From Brevibacillus parabrevis (GTDB lineage Bacteria > Bacillota > Bacilli > Brevibacillales > Brevibacillaceae), in NCBI RefSeq assembly GCF_003710905.1, contig NZ_RHHV01000003.1, forward strand, positions 1 to 64,000: a DNA stretch of 64,000 nt, written 5' to 3'. This document shows, in pieces, positions 33,479 through 40,999 of the stretch (position 1 is the first letter of the stretch; each line of letters opens with the position of its first letter). Below the pieces are notes generated by a model. The model was not told the origin of the DNA and ran no database searches. It saw only the letters and a program-made list of their open reading frames with translations. The position numbers and the translations under genes are program-made.

Positions 33479-34354
33479 CTAGCGAGTGCCGACCAGCTTG
33501 CGTTCGTCTTCTTGCACAGCCTGTTGGCTGGATGCAGGCGCGGTACTGGAAGCGGCCTTGTTTTCTGCCGCGTGGCTCAGCTCGTAAGGGAGGCAGAGCG
33601 GCACTCCTGTGCGCGGGTCAGTCAAAATGTCAGCTTCGATGTTGAACACTTTGCGCAGCATGTCAGGTGTCATGACTTCGGCAGGAGAGCCCTCGGCGAT
33701 GACCGTGCCGCGAGAGATGGCTACCATGTGCTGTGCGTAGCGAGTCGCATGGTTCAAATCGTGGACAACCATGACGATCGTACGTTTTTCTTCTTCGTTC
33801 AGCTTTTGCAGCAGCTTGAGAACTTCCAGCTGGTGCGCCATGTCGAGGAAGGTTGTCGGCTCATCGAGGAACAGGATGTCGGTTCCTTGCGCCAGAGCCA
33901 TGGCGATCCAGGCGCGTTGGCGTTGACCGCCGGAGAGCTGGTCGACTGGACGGTCGTAAAAATCGATCATGCCCGTCATGGCAATCGCCCATTGCACGAT
34001 TTCTTTGTCTTCCTTGGTCAGGGAGCCAAAGCCTTTTTGATGAGGGAAGCGGCCATAGGTAACAAGCTCAGACACGGTCAGGCCATCGGGAGCGGTAGGG
34101 TTCTGCGGCAAAATTGCCAGCTGCTTGGCGACTTCCTTTGTTGACTGCTGATGAATAGACTTCCCATCGAGAAATACCTGTCCACCTGTCGGTTTCATAA
34201 TTCGGGCCAACGTTTTGAGGATGGTCGATTTACCCGAACCGTTTGCGCCGACCAGTGCGGTAATTTTGCCAGAAGGGATGCTGATGTTCAGGTCTTTGAC
34301 AATGGAAAGCTCGCCGTAACCGATGTCCAGTTTTTGCGTGTATAAGCGTTCCAC
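33479..34354 (-). CDS. Stand-alone iron-siderophore ABC ATPase (YusV-like)
   Basis: A 291-residue ABC ATPase with intact Walker A (GANGSGKST), signature (LSGGQRQR), Walker B (ILFLDEP) and switch His (VVHDLNHA). No permease or binding protein is next to it. In B. subtilis the orphan ATPase YusV energises several siderophore importers, and the sequence type (YGRFPHQKG) and length agree. It also carries an Ala/Ser-rich C-terminal extension of about 30 residues, beyond the usual 260. GTG start, AAAGGAG ten bases upstream. A Fur box lies about 55 bp upstream. It may supply importers elsewhere in the genome. Confidence 0.85.
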   Translation of the reverse strand: MERLYTQKLDIGYGELSIVKDLNISIPSGKITALVGANGSGKSTILKTLARIMKPTGGQVFLDGKSIHQQSTKEVAKQLAILPQNPTAPDGLTVSELVTYGRFPHQKGFGSLTKEDKEIVQWAIAMTGMIDFYDRPVDQLSGGQRQRAWIAMALAQGTDILFLDEPTTFLDMAHQLEVLKLLQKLNEEEKRTIVMVVHDLNHATRYAQHMVAISRGTVIAEGSPAEVMTPDMLRKVFNIEADILTDPRTGVPLCLPYELSHAAENKAASSTAPASSQQAVQEDERKLVGTR

Positions 34355-34409
34355 AATGGGCCAACTCCTTTATAGAAAAGTATGTACATGTATAAGCAAA
34401 AAAAGACAA

Positions 34410-34424
34410 TGATAATCATTTTCA
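34410..34424 (-). promoter_or_regulatory. Fur box upstream of the YusV-like gene
   Basis: TGATAATCATTTTCA differs from the Bacillus Fur consensus TGATAATNATTATCA at one position. It lies about 55 bp upstream of the ATPase start, in promoter position. Confidence 0.8.
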
Positions 34425-34484
34425 TTAAAGTATATAACGTAACGAAGGCAATTTCAATACTTGATCAAGGGAAATGCACCCATG

Positions 34485-34524
34485 TAAAAAGCCAATCTGC
34501 CCACTGTGGTGAGCAAACTGGCTT
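34485..34524 (-). terminator. Terminator after the yxcD-like gene
   Basis: Minus strand: AAGCCAGTTTGCTC pairs imperfectly with GGGCAGATTGGCTT, followed by TTTAC, about 30 bp past the stop codon. Confidence 0.65.
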
Positions 34525-34554
34525 GGGAAGTTCGAGCGGGTAAAGCAAGGGCGA

Positions 34555-34854
34555 CTAGCTTTGGTACGTGACGTGGGCGATGATGCCTTCCTCGTCATCT
34601 AATACCAGCTCAATGCCGGCGGAGTAAGGGTTGCGCTGCATTTGCGTTTCCAGATAAAAGCGAATGGCTTCGATCAGGTTGATCTCGATGAACACTTGTT
34701 TGCGTTCGTTCGCGTATACTTCAGCGGAGAAGCCGTATTCTTCGTCCCACATCAGTTCGACTTCTACGTTTTGCGGCTGAATCTGTTTTTTGCTCGCCAC
34801 ATGCAGGCAGATGGCGTTAATCAATACTTGTTCGGACAGTGTTATCTTTTCCAT
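34555..34854 (-). CDS. yxcD: YxcD-like small protein (DUF2653)
   Basis: A 99-residue acidic cytosolic protein. The blocks LSEQVLINAICLHVA, IQPQNVEVELMWDEEYGFSAEVY and LDDEEGIIA match the B. subtilis YxcD family closely as I recall it. No catalytic motif is evident and the function is unknown. Its ATG lies 13 bases inside the end of the upstream membrane-protein gene (overlapping frames), so the two are coupled in one operon. A terminator follows. Confidence 0.8.
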   Translation of the reverse strand: MEKITLSEQVLINAICLHVASKKQIQPQNVEVELMWDEEYGFSAEVYANERKQVFIEINLIEAIRFYLETQMQRNPYSAGIELVLDDEEGIIAHVTYQS

Positions 34855-35279
34855 GTGTTCAGTTCCTGTTTTTTCGCGCGTTGCGTTTTAAAGTAGACGA
34901 AGATTTTGCGAATCAAGACGATCACAGCGACAATCGCCAGCATGTTGATCAAGAAGCCAAAGATCGCTCCCAGTGCCCCCATGTCGCCAAACAGGCTGCC
35001 GAACAAAAGTCCAGCCAATCCCCCGACGAGAAGACCTTTCATGAATCCGCCGCTCTTGCTTGGAGCAGCAGTAGCTGGTGTATTGGTTGTCGTATTTTTA
35101 TTGGTAGATGCATTTACATTGGAATCGGCTTTGTTTGGCGTCTGCGTGTTGGTTGGAGCCGTGTTGGAGTTGAACGATTTTTTGCCGGACTTATAACCTT
35201 TTGCGTCGGCATGATCTGTGAATCCTGCGGGAGCGAGTACGAGCATGACGGCGACTAGCATCATGATGAGTTTTTTCAT
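34842..35279 (-). CDS. Secreted/membrane protein with N/T-rich linker and glycine-rich helices
   Basis: A 145-residue protein: a signal peptide (MKKLIMMLVAVMLVLAPAG, cleavage near ADA), a low-complexity N/T/S/P linker of about 45 residues, two glycine-rich hydrophobic helices (GLLVGGLAGLLFG and LINMLAIVAVIVLI) and a basic cytoplasmic end. Similar Gly-rich helix pairs occur in Tim44-like bacterial proteins, but I do not assign that family firmly. The start at 35279 has a GAGGGG site at long spacing. It is followed by yxcD with a 13-base overlap. It may form a small membrane complex with YxcD; that is inference. Confidence 0.75.
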   Translation of the reverse strand: MKKLIMMLVAVMLVLAPAGFTDHADAKGYKSGKKSFNSNTAPTNTQTPNKADSNVNASTNKNTTTNTPATAAPSKSGGFMKGLLVGGLAGLLFGSLFGDMGALGAIFGFLINMLAIVAVIVLIRKIFVYFKTQRAKKQELNTWKR

Positions 35280-35536
35280 GGTTATGGAGTAGCCCCTCTC
35301 TATTCGTGAAGTTACATATAAGTGTACATGAATATATGAGGCTTTTCCACCAAACATTCGGTGAACATTGCTGGATGGAAGAAGCTGTGAAGCGGCACGA
35401 CAGCAGCAAAGACCGAACGAATATATGACTGAAAAATGTAAAAATGATCTAAATACGAATGTTAGCTTGCTCTAGCCTGAAATCATATGTATAATGGGAA
35501 ACAACAAATCAGATAACAGCTCTCGCGGGTGATGTC

Positions 35537-35878
35537 ATGAGTTTAGTAGACACGAATGAAACGAGAAAGCAGCTGTCTGCCATTTATAATGAGATAGCAA
35601 AAGAGTTGTTCGGATTTGGAACGACTTTGCTGAGAGTGACGATTGAGAATCAGTTGATTACTTTCCACGCCAAGCATCGCCGCTCTCCGCGCTCAGATGC
35701 GCTGGAAGGCGAAGCCCCGACTCTGAAGCTGGAAGTCGATTTTCGCATGTCTCTTCTTTATAAGAGGAAGCTGAGAGAACGGCTGGAGGAAGAGATGGGC
35801 CTGAAGCTGGAAGCTGTGCTTAGAGACTACGACGCGCCTACGCAGTGGGCGATCACGAATGTAATTGTAAGTGACTAG
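35537..35878 (+). CDS. MpsC-family (DUF2294) protein
   Basis: A 113-residue protein matching the DUF2294/MpsC family by the pattern ETRKQLSAIYNEI, then KELFGFGTTLLRVTIENQLITFHAKH and the C-terminal VLRDYDAPTQWAITNVIV. In Staphylococcus, MpsC belongs to a cation-translocating, membrane-potential-generating system with membrane partners MpsA and MpsB. Neither is visible here, so it is an isolated family member. ATG follows a weak ribosome site (GCGGGTGATGTC). It is monocistronic, with a terminator about 105 bp downstream. Confidence 0.75.
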   Translation: MSLVDTNETRKQLSAIYNEIAKELFGFGTTLLRVTIENQLITFHAKHRRSPRSDALEGEAPTLKLEVDFRMSLLYKRKLRERLEEEMGLKLEAVLRDYDAPTQWAITNVIVSD

Positions 35879-35983
35879 GAAAATTAAATACCTGAGCCAT
35901 TCGTTCGGATTTTCTCTTTTGATCTATCTCAAGGGAAGACCGTGAAAATGGTGTGAAACGGGTGTCGCTTCTCTTTGTTTACG

Positions 35984-36040
35984 AAGAAAAGTGCTCTTGT
36001 TTAGAATGTATCGTTCTATTCAAGGGTGCTTTTCTTTTTG
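35984..36040 (+). terminator. Terminator between the MpsC-type gene and the purine operon
   Basis: AGAAAAGTGCTCTTG pairs with CAAGGGTGCTTTTCT around an inner hairpin (GAAT/GTTC), followed by TTTTG. It may simply end the preceding gene. Its distance (about 105 bp after the stop, 140 bp before the next start) also leaves room for a leader or attenuator role in the purine operon. Confidence 0.6.
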
Positions 36041-36177
36041 TTTTTTGCGCTTCTCATTCGCCTTTTAAGGATGTGGTTGATGAATAATATCGCTTGTTAA
36101 CGCCTCATTCTATCTATGAACTGCAATGCAATCATTCATTATTTACAAGTTACAAGCTGAACTGGAGGAATCATACA

Positions 36178-37251
36178 ATGAAAAAAATGCTGACAGGAAT
36201 CCTTTCTGCTTCCATGCTGTCTTTGGTACTCGCAGGCTGTGGCGCAAGCGACAAACCGCAGGAGGGAGCAGCTGGCGAAGCGCCAAAAGGCGAGCCGCAA
36301 AAACTGGTTATTTCCACGTGGGGCTTCTCGGAAGACTTTTTCCGCAAAGAAATTTACGAGCCGTTTGAAAAAGAACACAACGTCAAAATCGTGCTGGAAA
36401 TCGGCAACAACGCCGAGCGTCTGAACAAAGTGCGTCAAGGAAGCTCTGACGTAGACTTGATTTACTTGTCCGATTACTACGCGCAACAAGGGATCGACAG
36501 CGGCGCCTTCGAAAAAATCGATCGCAGCCGTATTCCGAACCTGAACGAGATTTACGATATCGCCAAAGCGCCGCTCGGCGAGGAGTATGGCCCGGCGTAC
36601 ACGATCGGACAATTCGGGATTGCTTACAATCCTAAGCTGGTCAAAACCGAGGTCAAGGACTGGAAAGACCTGTGGAATCCAGAGTTGGCGGGCAAGCTGA
36701 CGCTGCCAAACATCACATCGACGACAGGCCCGATGATCCTCGACAGTGCCTCTGTAGTCGCAGGCAGCAAGGAGTTCAACGAAGATCAGGCGTTTGCCAA
36801 AATGAAAGAAGCTAACAAAGGCGTTGTGAAGTATTACGACAAAACTTCCGAGTATGTGAACATGTTTAGCCAGGAAGAAATTGCAGTTGGGCCGATCATG
36901 GAAATGTACTTCAAGGATATCCAGGCAGCTGTGCCAGAAGCGGTATTCGTCGCTCCGGAAAGCGGAGGATACGCTGTCATGAACACCGTCAACATCGTAA
37001 AAGGCAGCAAAAACAAGCAGCTGGCAGAAGACTTCATCAACTACCAGCTGAGCAAAGAAGTGCAGGAAAAATCAGCGAAAGCAAAAGTGGATTCTCCTGT
37101 TAACACCTCCGTGAAGCTGACAGATGAGGAAGCAAAAGGCGTTACTTATGGGGAAGCAACCGTCAACAAACTGCGCAAGCTGGACATGAAATTCGTCAAT
37201 GAGCATTCCAAAGCGTGGATCGATCGCTGGAATCGCGAAATTACACAATAA
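36178..37251 (+). CDS. ABC importer substrate-binding lipoprotein of a purine-salvage operon
   Basis: A 357-residue lipoprotein: lipobox L-A-G-C at residues 18-21, then a type II periplasmic-binding fold of the spermidine/putrescine (PotD) class (STWGFSEDFFRKEIYEPFEKE). ATG at 36178 follows GGAGGA. The downstream genes are a nucleoside hydrolase and an adenine deaminase, so the ligand is more likely a purine base or nucleoside than a polyamine; this is inference. An internal terminator directly after the gene would raise its expression relative to the rest of the operon. Confidence 0.85.
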   Translation: MKKMLTGILSASMLSLVLAGCGASDKPQEGAAGEAPKGEPQKLVISTWGFSEDFFRKEIYEPFEKEHNVKIVLEIGNNAERLNKVRQGSSDVDLIYLSDYYAQQGIDSGAFEKIDRSRIPNLNEIYDIAKAPLGEEYGPAYTIGQFGIAYNPKLVKTEVKDWKDLWNPELAGKLTLPNITSTTGPMILDSASVVAGSKEFNEDQAFAKMKEANKGVVKYYDKTSEYVNMFSQEEIAVGPIMEMYFKDIQAAVPEAVFVAPESGGYAVMNTVNIVKGSKNKQLAEDFINYQLSKEVQEKSAKAKVDSPVNTSVKLTDEEAKGVTYGEATVNKLRKLDMKFVNEHSKAWIDRWNREITQ

Positions 37252-37267
37252 CGAGCAACCAAACAGG

Positions 37268-37309
37268 ACAAGGGTATAGACGTCGGCGCGGATATACCCT
37301 TGTTTTTTT
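37268..37309 (+). terminator. Internal terminator/stem after the binding-protein gene
   Basis: ACAAGGGTATA pairs perfectly with TATACCCTTGT, followed by TTTTTTT. It lies between the binding-protein gene and the nucleoside hydrolase gene, whose GTG start is only 20 bp further. Read-through past it would set a high ratio of binding protein to permease. Confidence 0.85.
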
Positions 37310-37329
37310 CAAACAGAGGAGGACCACTC

Positions 37330-38262
37330 GTGGAGCAAAAAATCATTCTTGATGTCGATACCGGAATTGATGACGCGCTGGGAATTATTTTGGCTATCAA
37401 GAGCGGTCAATGTGAATTGATCGGCATTACTACCGTGAACGGCAATGTATCTCTTGGCAAGGCTACAGAAAATACATGCAAAATCCTCGATTTGCTGCAA
37501 GCAGGCGACAAAATCCCGGTCGTCCGCGGAGCTTCCCAGCCGCTATTGCGTCCGCAGTTTTTCGAGCATCGCATCCATGGCGAGGATGGACTTGGCGGAG
37601 CGTTGCGGGATGTACAGGTGCATACGCAGCCAGCAGTTGGCTTTGCACCCGACTTCATTTGCGAGCAGGTGCTGGCTCAGTCCGGCCAGGTGACTCTCGT
37701 GATGACCGGGCCGCTGACCAATCTGGCTCTCGCTGTGAAAAAGTGCCCTGAGCTTGTGCAGCACGTCAAGGAAGTCATTTTCATGGGCGGAGTGGTGACT
37801 GAATACGGAAATGTGACCCCGGTGGCGGAGTACAACATGTACGTCGATCCGGAAGCAGCGAAAGTCGTCTTTCATGCCGGGTTTCCGCAATTGACATTGG
37901 TTGGGCTGGATGTAACACGCAGAGTCCTGCTGAACGAAGAGCATATCGCAGCGTTGGGAGATACGCCCATCGGCCGATATGTGAAGCAAAGCACGTCCGA
38001 TTATTTGGATCGCTACTTTGAACGAAACGGCATTCGCGCATGCGCCATGCATGATCCGTTGGCGGTCGCGGTCGCGCTCGACCGTTCGCTGGTGCAGACG
38101 AAAAAGCTGTACGTCGACATCGAAACGAAAAGCGAGCTTTGCGACGGGCAGACGGTTTGCGACTTTCAAAACCGCCTGAAAAAAGAACCCAACATGAACG
38201 TCTGTCTGGACGTAGATGCAGATGCGTTCTTTGCGCGTTTTATCGGCGCATTGAAAGCCTGA
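37330..38262 (+). CDS. Inosine/uridine-preferring nucleoside hydrolase
   Basis: A 310-residue enzyme that splits nucleosides into base and ribose. The calcium-binding signature D-V-D-T-G-I-D-D-A is at residues 8-16, and the later catalytic His region (MHDPLAVAV) is present. GTG at 37330 has AGAGGAGGA upstream and matches the family N-terminus (IILDVDTG); the longer frame does not. It is the first of five genes after the internal terminator. With the downstream adenine deaminase it converts adenosine to adenine to hypoxanthine. Confidence 0.9.
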   Translation: MEQKIILDVDTGIDDALGIILAIKSGQCELIGITTVNGNVSLGKATENTCKILDLLQAGDKIPVVRGASQPLLRPQFFEHRIHGEDGLGGALRDVQVHTQPAVGFAPDFICEQVLAQSGQVTLVMTGPLTNLALAVKKCPELVQHVKEVIFMGGVVTEYGNVTPVAEYNMYVDPEAAKVVFHAGFPQLTLVGLDVTRRVLLNEEHIAALGDTPIGRYVKQSTSDYLDRYFERNGIRACAMHDPLAVAVALDRSLVQTKKLYVDIETKSELCDGQTVCDFQNRLKKEPNMNVCLDVDADAFFARFIGALKA

Positions 38263-38288
38263 CGATACCGTGAACAGGAGTTAATTTG

Positions 38289-39110
38289 ATGAGAAAAAAG
38301 GGCCTTTATTTATTGCTACTGCCTGGTGTGCTGTTTTTGACGCTGTTCATGGTCATTCCGATTGCAATGACGATTGCGTCGACGTTTTTCCATGAAGGAA
38401 GCTTTACGCTGCAAGGCTACATGCAGTTTTTGACGGACAAGTATTTCGTGAAAATTTTGCTGACCACGCTGCAAGTCAGTCTGGTGACGACGATTGCCTG
38501 CATTGTGCTCGGATTCCCTGCCGCGTACTACATTTCCAAGCTGGGACCGCGCAAAAAAGGGATTTTGCTGGCGCTGGCCATCTTCCCGCTGCTGACCAGC
38601 TCGGTTGTACGCTCGTTCTCCTGGATGATCATTCTCGGCAAAAAAGGCTTGCTGAACAGCTCGCTTCTGTCGATCGGGCTGATCGATAAGCCGCTGGAAA
38701 TCTTGTATACCCCGACCGCCATGATGATTGGTCTGATTCATTTGTTCTTGCCGCTGATCATCATTACGCTTGTCGGCGTGATGGAAAACATCGATCCCGA
38801 TTTGATCAAAGCGGCTGAAAGCCTGGGTGCTTCCAAATTTACGGCATTCCGTCAAGTAATTGTCCCACTCAGTGTGCCGGGTCTGATTATCGGAAGCATT
38901 CTCGTATTTGTCGGCAGCTTGACTGCTTACACGACTCCTGCGCTGCTCGGCGGGAAGCAACGCGTCATCTCGACGTTCCTTTACCAGAACGCGATTACTT
39001 TGAACGACTGGTACATGGCTTCGGTCATTGCCACGATCATGATCGTCATCACATTTGTCGTCATTTTCTTCATGAACAAGCTGGCGACGAAACTAAATCC
39101 TAAGGGGTAG
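38289..39110 (+). CDS. ABC importer permease (PotB-like)
   Basis: A 273-residue six-helix permease of the spermidine/putrescine class. The EAA-type loop (ESLGASKFTAFRQVIVPLSVPG, about residue 180) that docks to the ATPase is clear. ATG at 38289 follows AGGAG at eight bases; a TTG three bases earlier is a less likely start. Only 5 bp separate its stop from the next permease. It forms the channel with that partner, energised by the ATPase at 39921. Confidence 0.85.
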   Translation: MRKKGLYLLLLPGVLFLTLFMVIPIAMTIASTFFHEGSFTLQGYMQFLTDKYFVKILLTTLQVSLVTTIACIVLGFPAAYYISKLGPRKKGILLALAIFPLLTSSVVRSFSWMIILGKKGLLNSSLLSIGLIDKPLEILYTPTAMMIGLIHLFLPLIIITLVGVMENIDPDLIKAAESLGASKFTAFRQVIVPLSVPGLIIGSILVFVGSLTAYTTPALLGGKQRVISTFLYQNAITLNDWYMASVIATIMIVITFVVIFFMNKLATKLNPKG

Positions 39111-39115
39111 AAGCT

Positions 39116-39904
39116 ATGCAGGAGAAAAATCGCGGGTTGGCCCTGTTTACCCTTCTTGTGTTTCTGTTTTTGCTGGGGCCGCTCATCATCATATCCTTTA
39201 CATCGTTTGAACCGGGAAGCGTCCTGAAATTTCCGCCGGAAGGCTTCTCCCTTCGCTGGTATGAAAACATCTTCAACGTGGAGATGTTCATGACGACGTT
39301 CCAGACGTCGATGATCGTGTCCTTGCTGGGCAATCTGCTGGCGCTTTTGCTGGGGATTCCGGCGGCCTATGCGCTGAGCCGCTTCCAGTTTCGCGGCAAA
39401 GGGCTGTTGAACGGCATCTTCATCTCGCCTGTGTTGATTCCGGGCATTGTCATGGGTTTTGCCATGCTGAAGTACGTCATCGTCGTCTACCATCTGCCGA
39501 TTTACGCCGGACTCCTTGTCGGCCATACGGTGCTGATGCTTCCTTTCATTATTCGCGTCATCGCGTCCAGCCTGTCCAATTTCGATTTTGCCATTGAAGA
39601 AGCGGCGCTCAGTCTTGGCGCGGGGCGGCTGGAGACATTTTTCAAAGTCGTTTTGCCTAACATTCGCTCCGGGATTATTGCGGCGATTTTGATTGCTTTT
39701 CTGGAGTCGTTCAACAACGTGGACATTTCCGTGTTCATGACCGGGCCGGGAGTAAGCACTTTGCCGATCCAGATGCTGACTTACGTCGAGAACAACTTCG
39801 ACCCGACGATCGCGGCGATCTCGGTTGTGCTCATGATGATTACGGCTATTCTCATGTTCGTCATTGAACGATTGATGGGGCTTTCCTACTTTACAAAACG
39901 ATAA
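39116..39904 (+). CDS. ABC importer permease (PotC-like)
   Basis: A 262-residue six-helix permease, partner of the PotB-like protein. The EAA loop appears as EEAALSLGAGRLETFFKVVLPN near residue 160. The N-terminal half is typical of PotC (ISFTSFEPGSVLKFPPEGFSLRWYENIF). ATG at 39116 is 5 bp after the preceding stop. Part of the operon importing a probable purine. Confidence 0.85.
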   Translation: MQEKNRGLALFTLLVFLFLLGPLIIISFTSFEPGSVLKFPPEGFSLRWYENIFNVEMFMTTFQTSMIVSLLGNLLALLLGIPAAYALSRFQFRGKGLLNGIFISPVLIPGIVMGFAMLKYVIVVYHLPIYAGLLVGHTVLMLPFIIRVIASSLSNFDFAIEEAALSLGAGRLETFFKVVLPNIRSGIIAAILIAFLESFNNVDISVFMTGPGVSTLPIQMLTYVENNFDPTIAAISVVLMMITAILMFVIERLMGLSYFTKR

Positions 39905-39920
39905 CGGAGGCATCAAACAT

Positions 39921-40982
39921 ATGGCATTGCTCGCATTGGAAAACGTATCGGTTGCCTATGACAATCAGTACATTTTGCAAAACTTCAACCTGAACATCGA
40001 AAAGGGGCAGCTTATCTCCCTGCTGGGGCCGAGCGGCTGCGGGAAAACAACGACGCTTCGCCTGATCGCGGGCTTTCTCGAAGCGAAGGACGGCCGCTTC
40101 TTGTTCGATGGCAAAGATTACACGCGCGTGCCGGTCAACAAGCGCAACTTCGGCTTTGTGTTCCAAAGCTACGCGTTGTTTCCGCACTTGTCTGTGTTCG
40201 ATAACGTGGCGTTTGGACTCAGGCTGCGCAAGGTGAATGAAGCCGAGGTCAAGCAGCGCGTCTTGCGGATTTTGGAGGTAGTCAGCCTTGGCGGCTTTGA
40301 AAAGCGTTTCCCCAAGGAGCTGTCCGGCGGGCAAAGACAGCGTGTGGCGATTGCCCGTGCGCTGGTCATTTCGCCTGACCTGCTTTTGTTCGACGAACCG
40401 CTTAGCAACCTCGATGCGAATTTGCGGATCAACATGCGGGTAGAAATCCGCCGCATTCAACAAGAACTGGGCATCACGACGGTATACGTCTCGCATGACC
40501 AGGAAGAATGCTTTTCCATCTCGGATCAGGTAGCGATCATGAACAAAGGCATTATCGAGCAACTGGACGATCCGGCTACGATTTTCAAATATCCAAAAAC
40601 CGAGTTTATTGCTCGCTTCATCGGCTTTACCAACTTTATCGACTTCGCCGAGCGCTCCGAAACAAACGGAGAGATCGGACTGCGTGTGGGCGGACACGAG
40701 TTTGTTGCGGCCAAAAACCCAGGAACAGCCAGCCCAATGAGCAAAAAATGCGCCATGCGTCCGGACGATCTGCTGGTGACAACCGAAGAGGCTGATCAGG
40801 CGGGGATGAATCGTCTGCATGGCAGTGTCAAAGTCAGCACGTTTTTGGGGCGCAGTTATCAGTATGTCGTGGAAACAGAGCTGGGCGATTTTACCGTCAA
40901 CCAGGAGATGGAGACCCCTTATCGGAGCGGCCAAAAGGTCAATCTGCTGTTCCCGAAAGACAAAATGGTGCTCGTGGACTAA
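39921..40982 (+). CDS. ABC importer ATPase (PotA-like)
   Basis: A 353-residue ATPase with Walker A GPSGCGKTT, signature LSGGQRQR, Walker B LLLFDEP and switch His VSHDQEE intact. It ends in an OB-fold-type TOBE regulatory domain (about 280-350). This length and the TOBE region fit PotA and other type I importers. ATG follows GGAGG. The adenine deaminase gene begins 17 bp downstream. Confidence 0.9.
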   Translation: MALLALENVSVAYDNQYILQNFNLNIEKGQLISLLGPSGCGKTTTLRLIAGFLEAKDGRFLFDGKDYTRVPVNKRNFGFVFQSYALFPHLSVFDNVAFGLRLRKVNEAEVKQRVLRILEVVSLGGFEKRFPKELSGGQRQRVAIARALVISPDLLLFDEPLSNLDANLRINMRVEIRRIQQELGITTVYVSHDQEECFSISDQVAIMNKGIIEQLDDPATIFKYPKTEFIARFIGFTNFIDFAERSETNGEIGLRVGGHEFVAAKNPGTASPMSKKCAMRPDDLLVTTEEADQAGMNRLHGSVKVSTFLGRSYQYVVETELGDFTVNQEMETPYRSGQKVNLLFPKDKMVLVD

Positions 40983-40999
40983 AGACAGGAGGGCTTTTC

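Noticed and set aside
35920-35980. Cobalamin- or purine-riboswitch-like words upstream of the purine operon (AAGGGAAGACCGTG and similar)
   Set aside because: Only short resemblance; the conserved core and pairing of those riboswitches could not be found.
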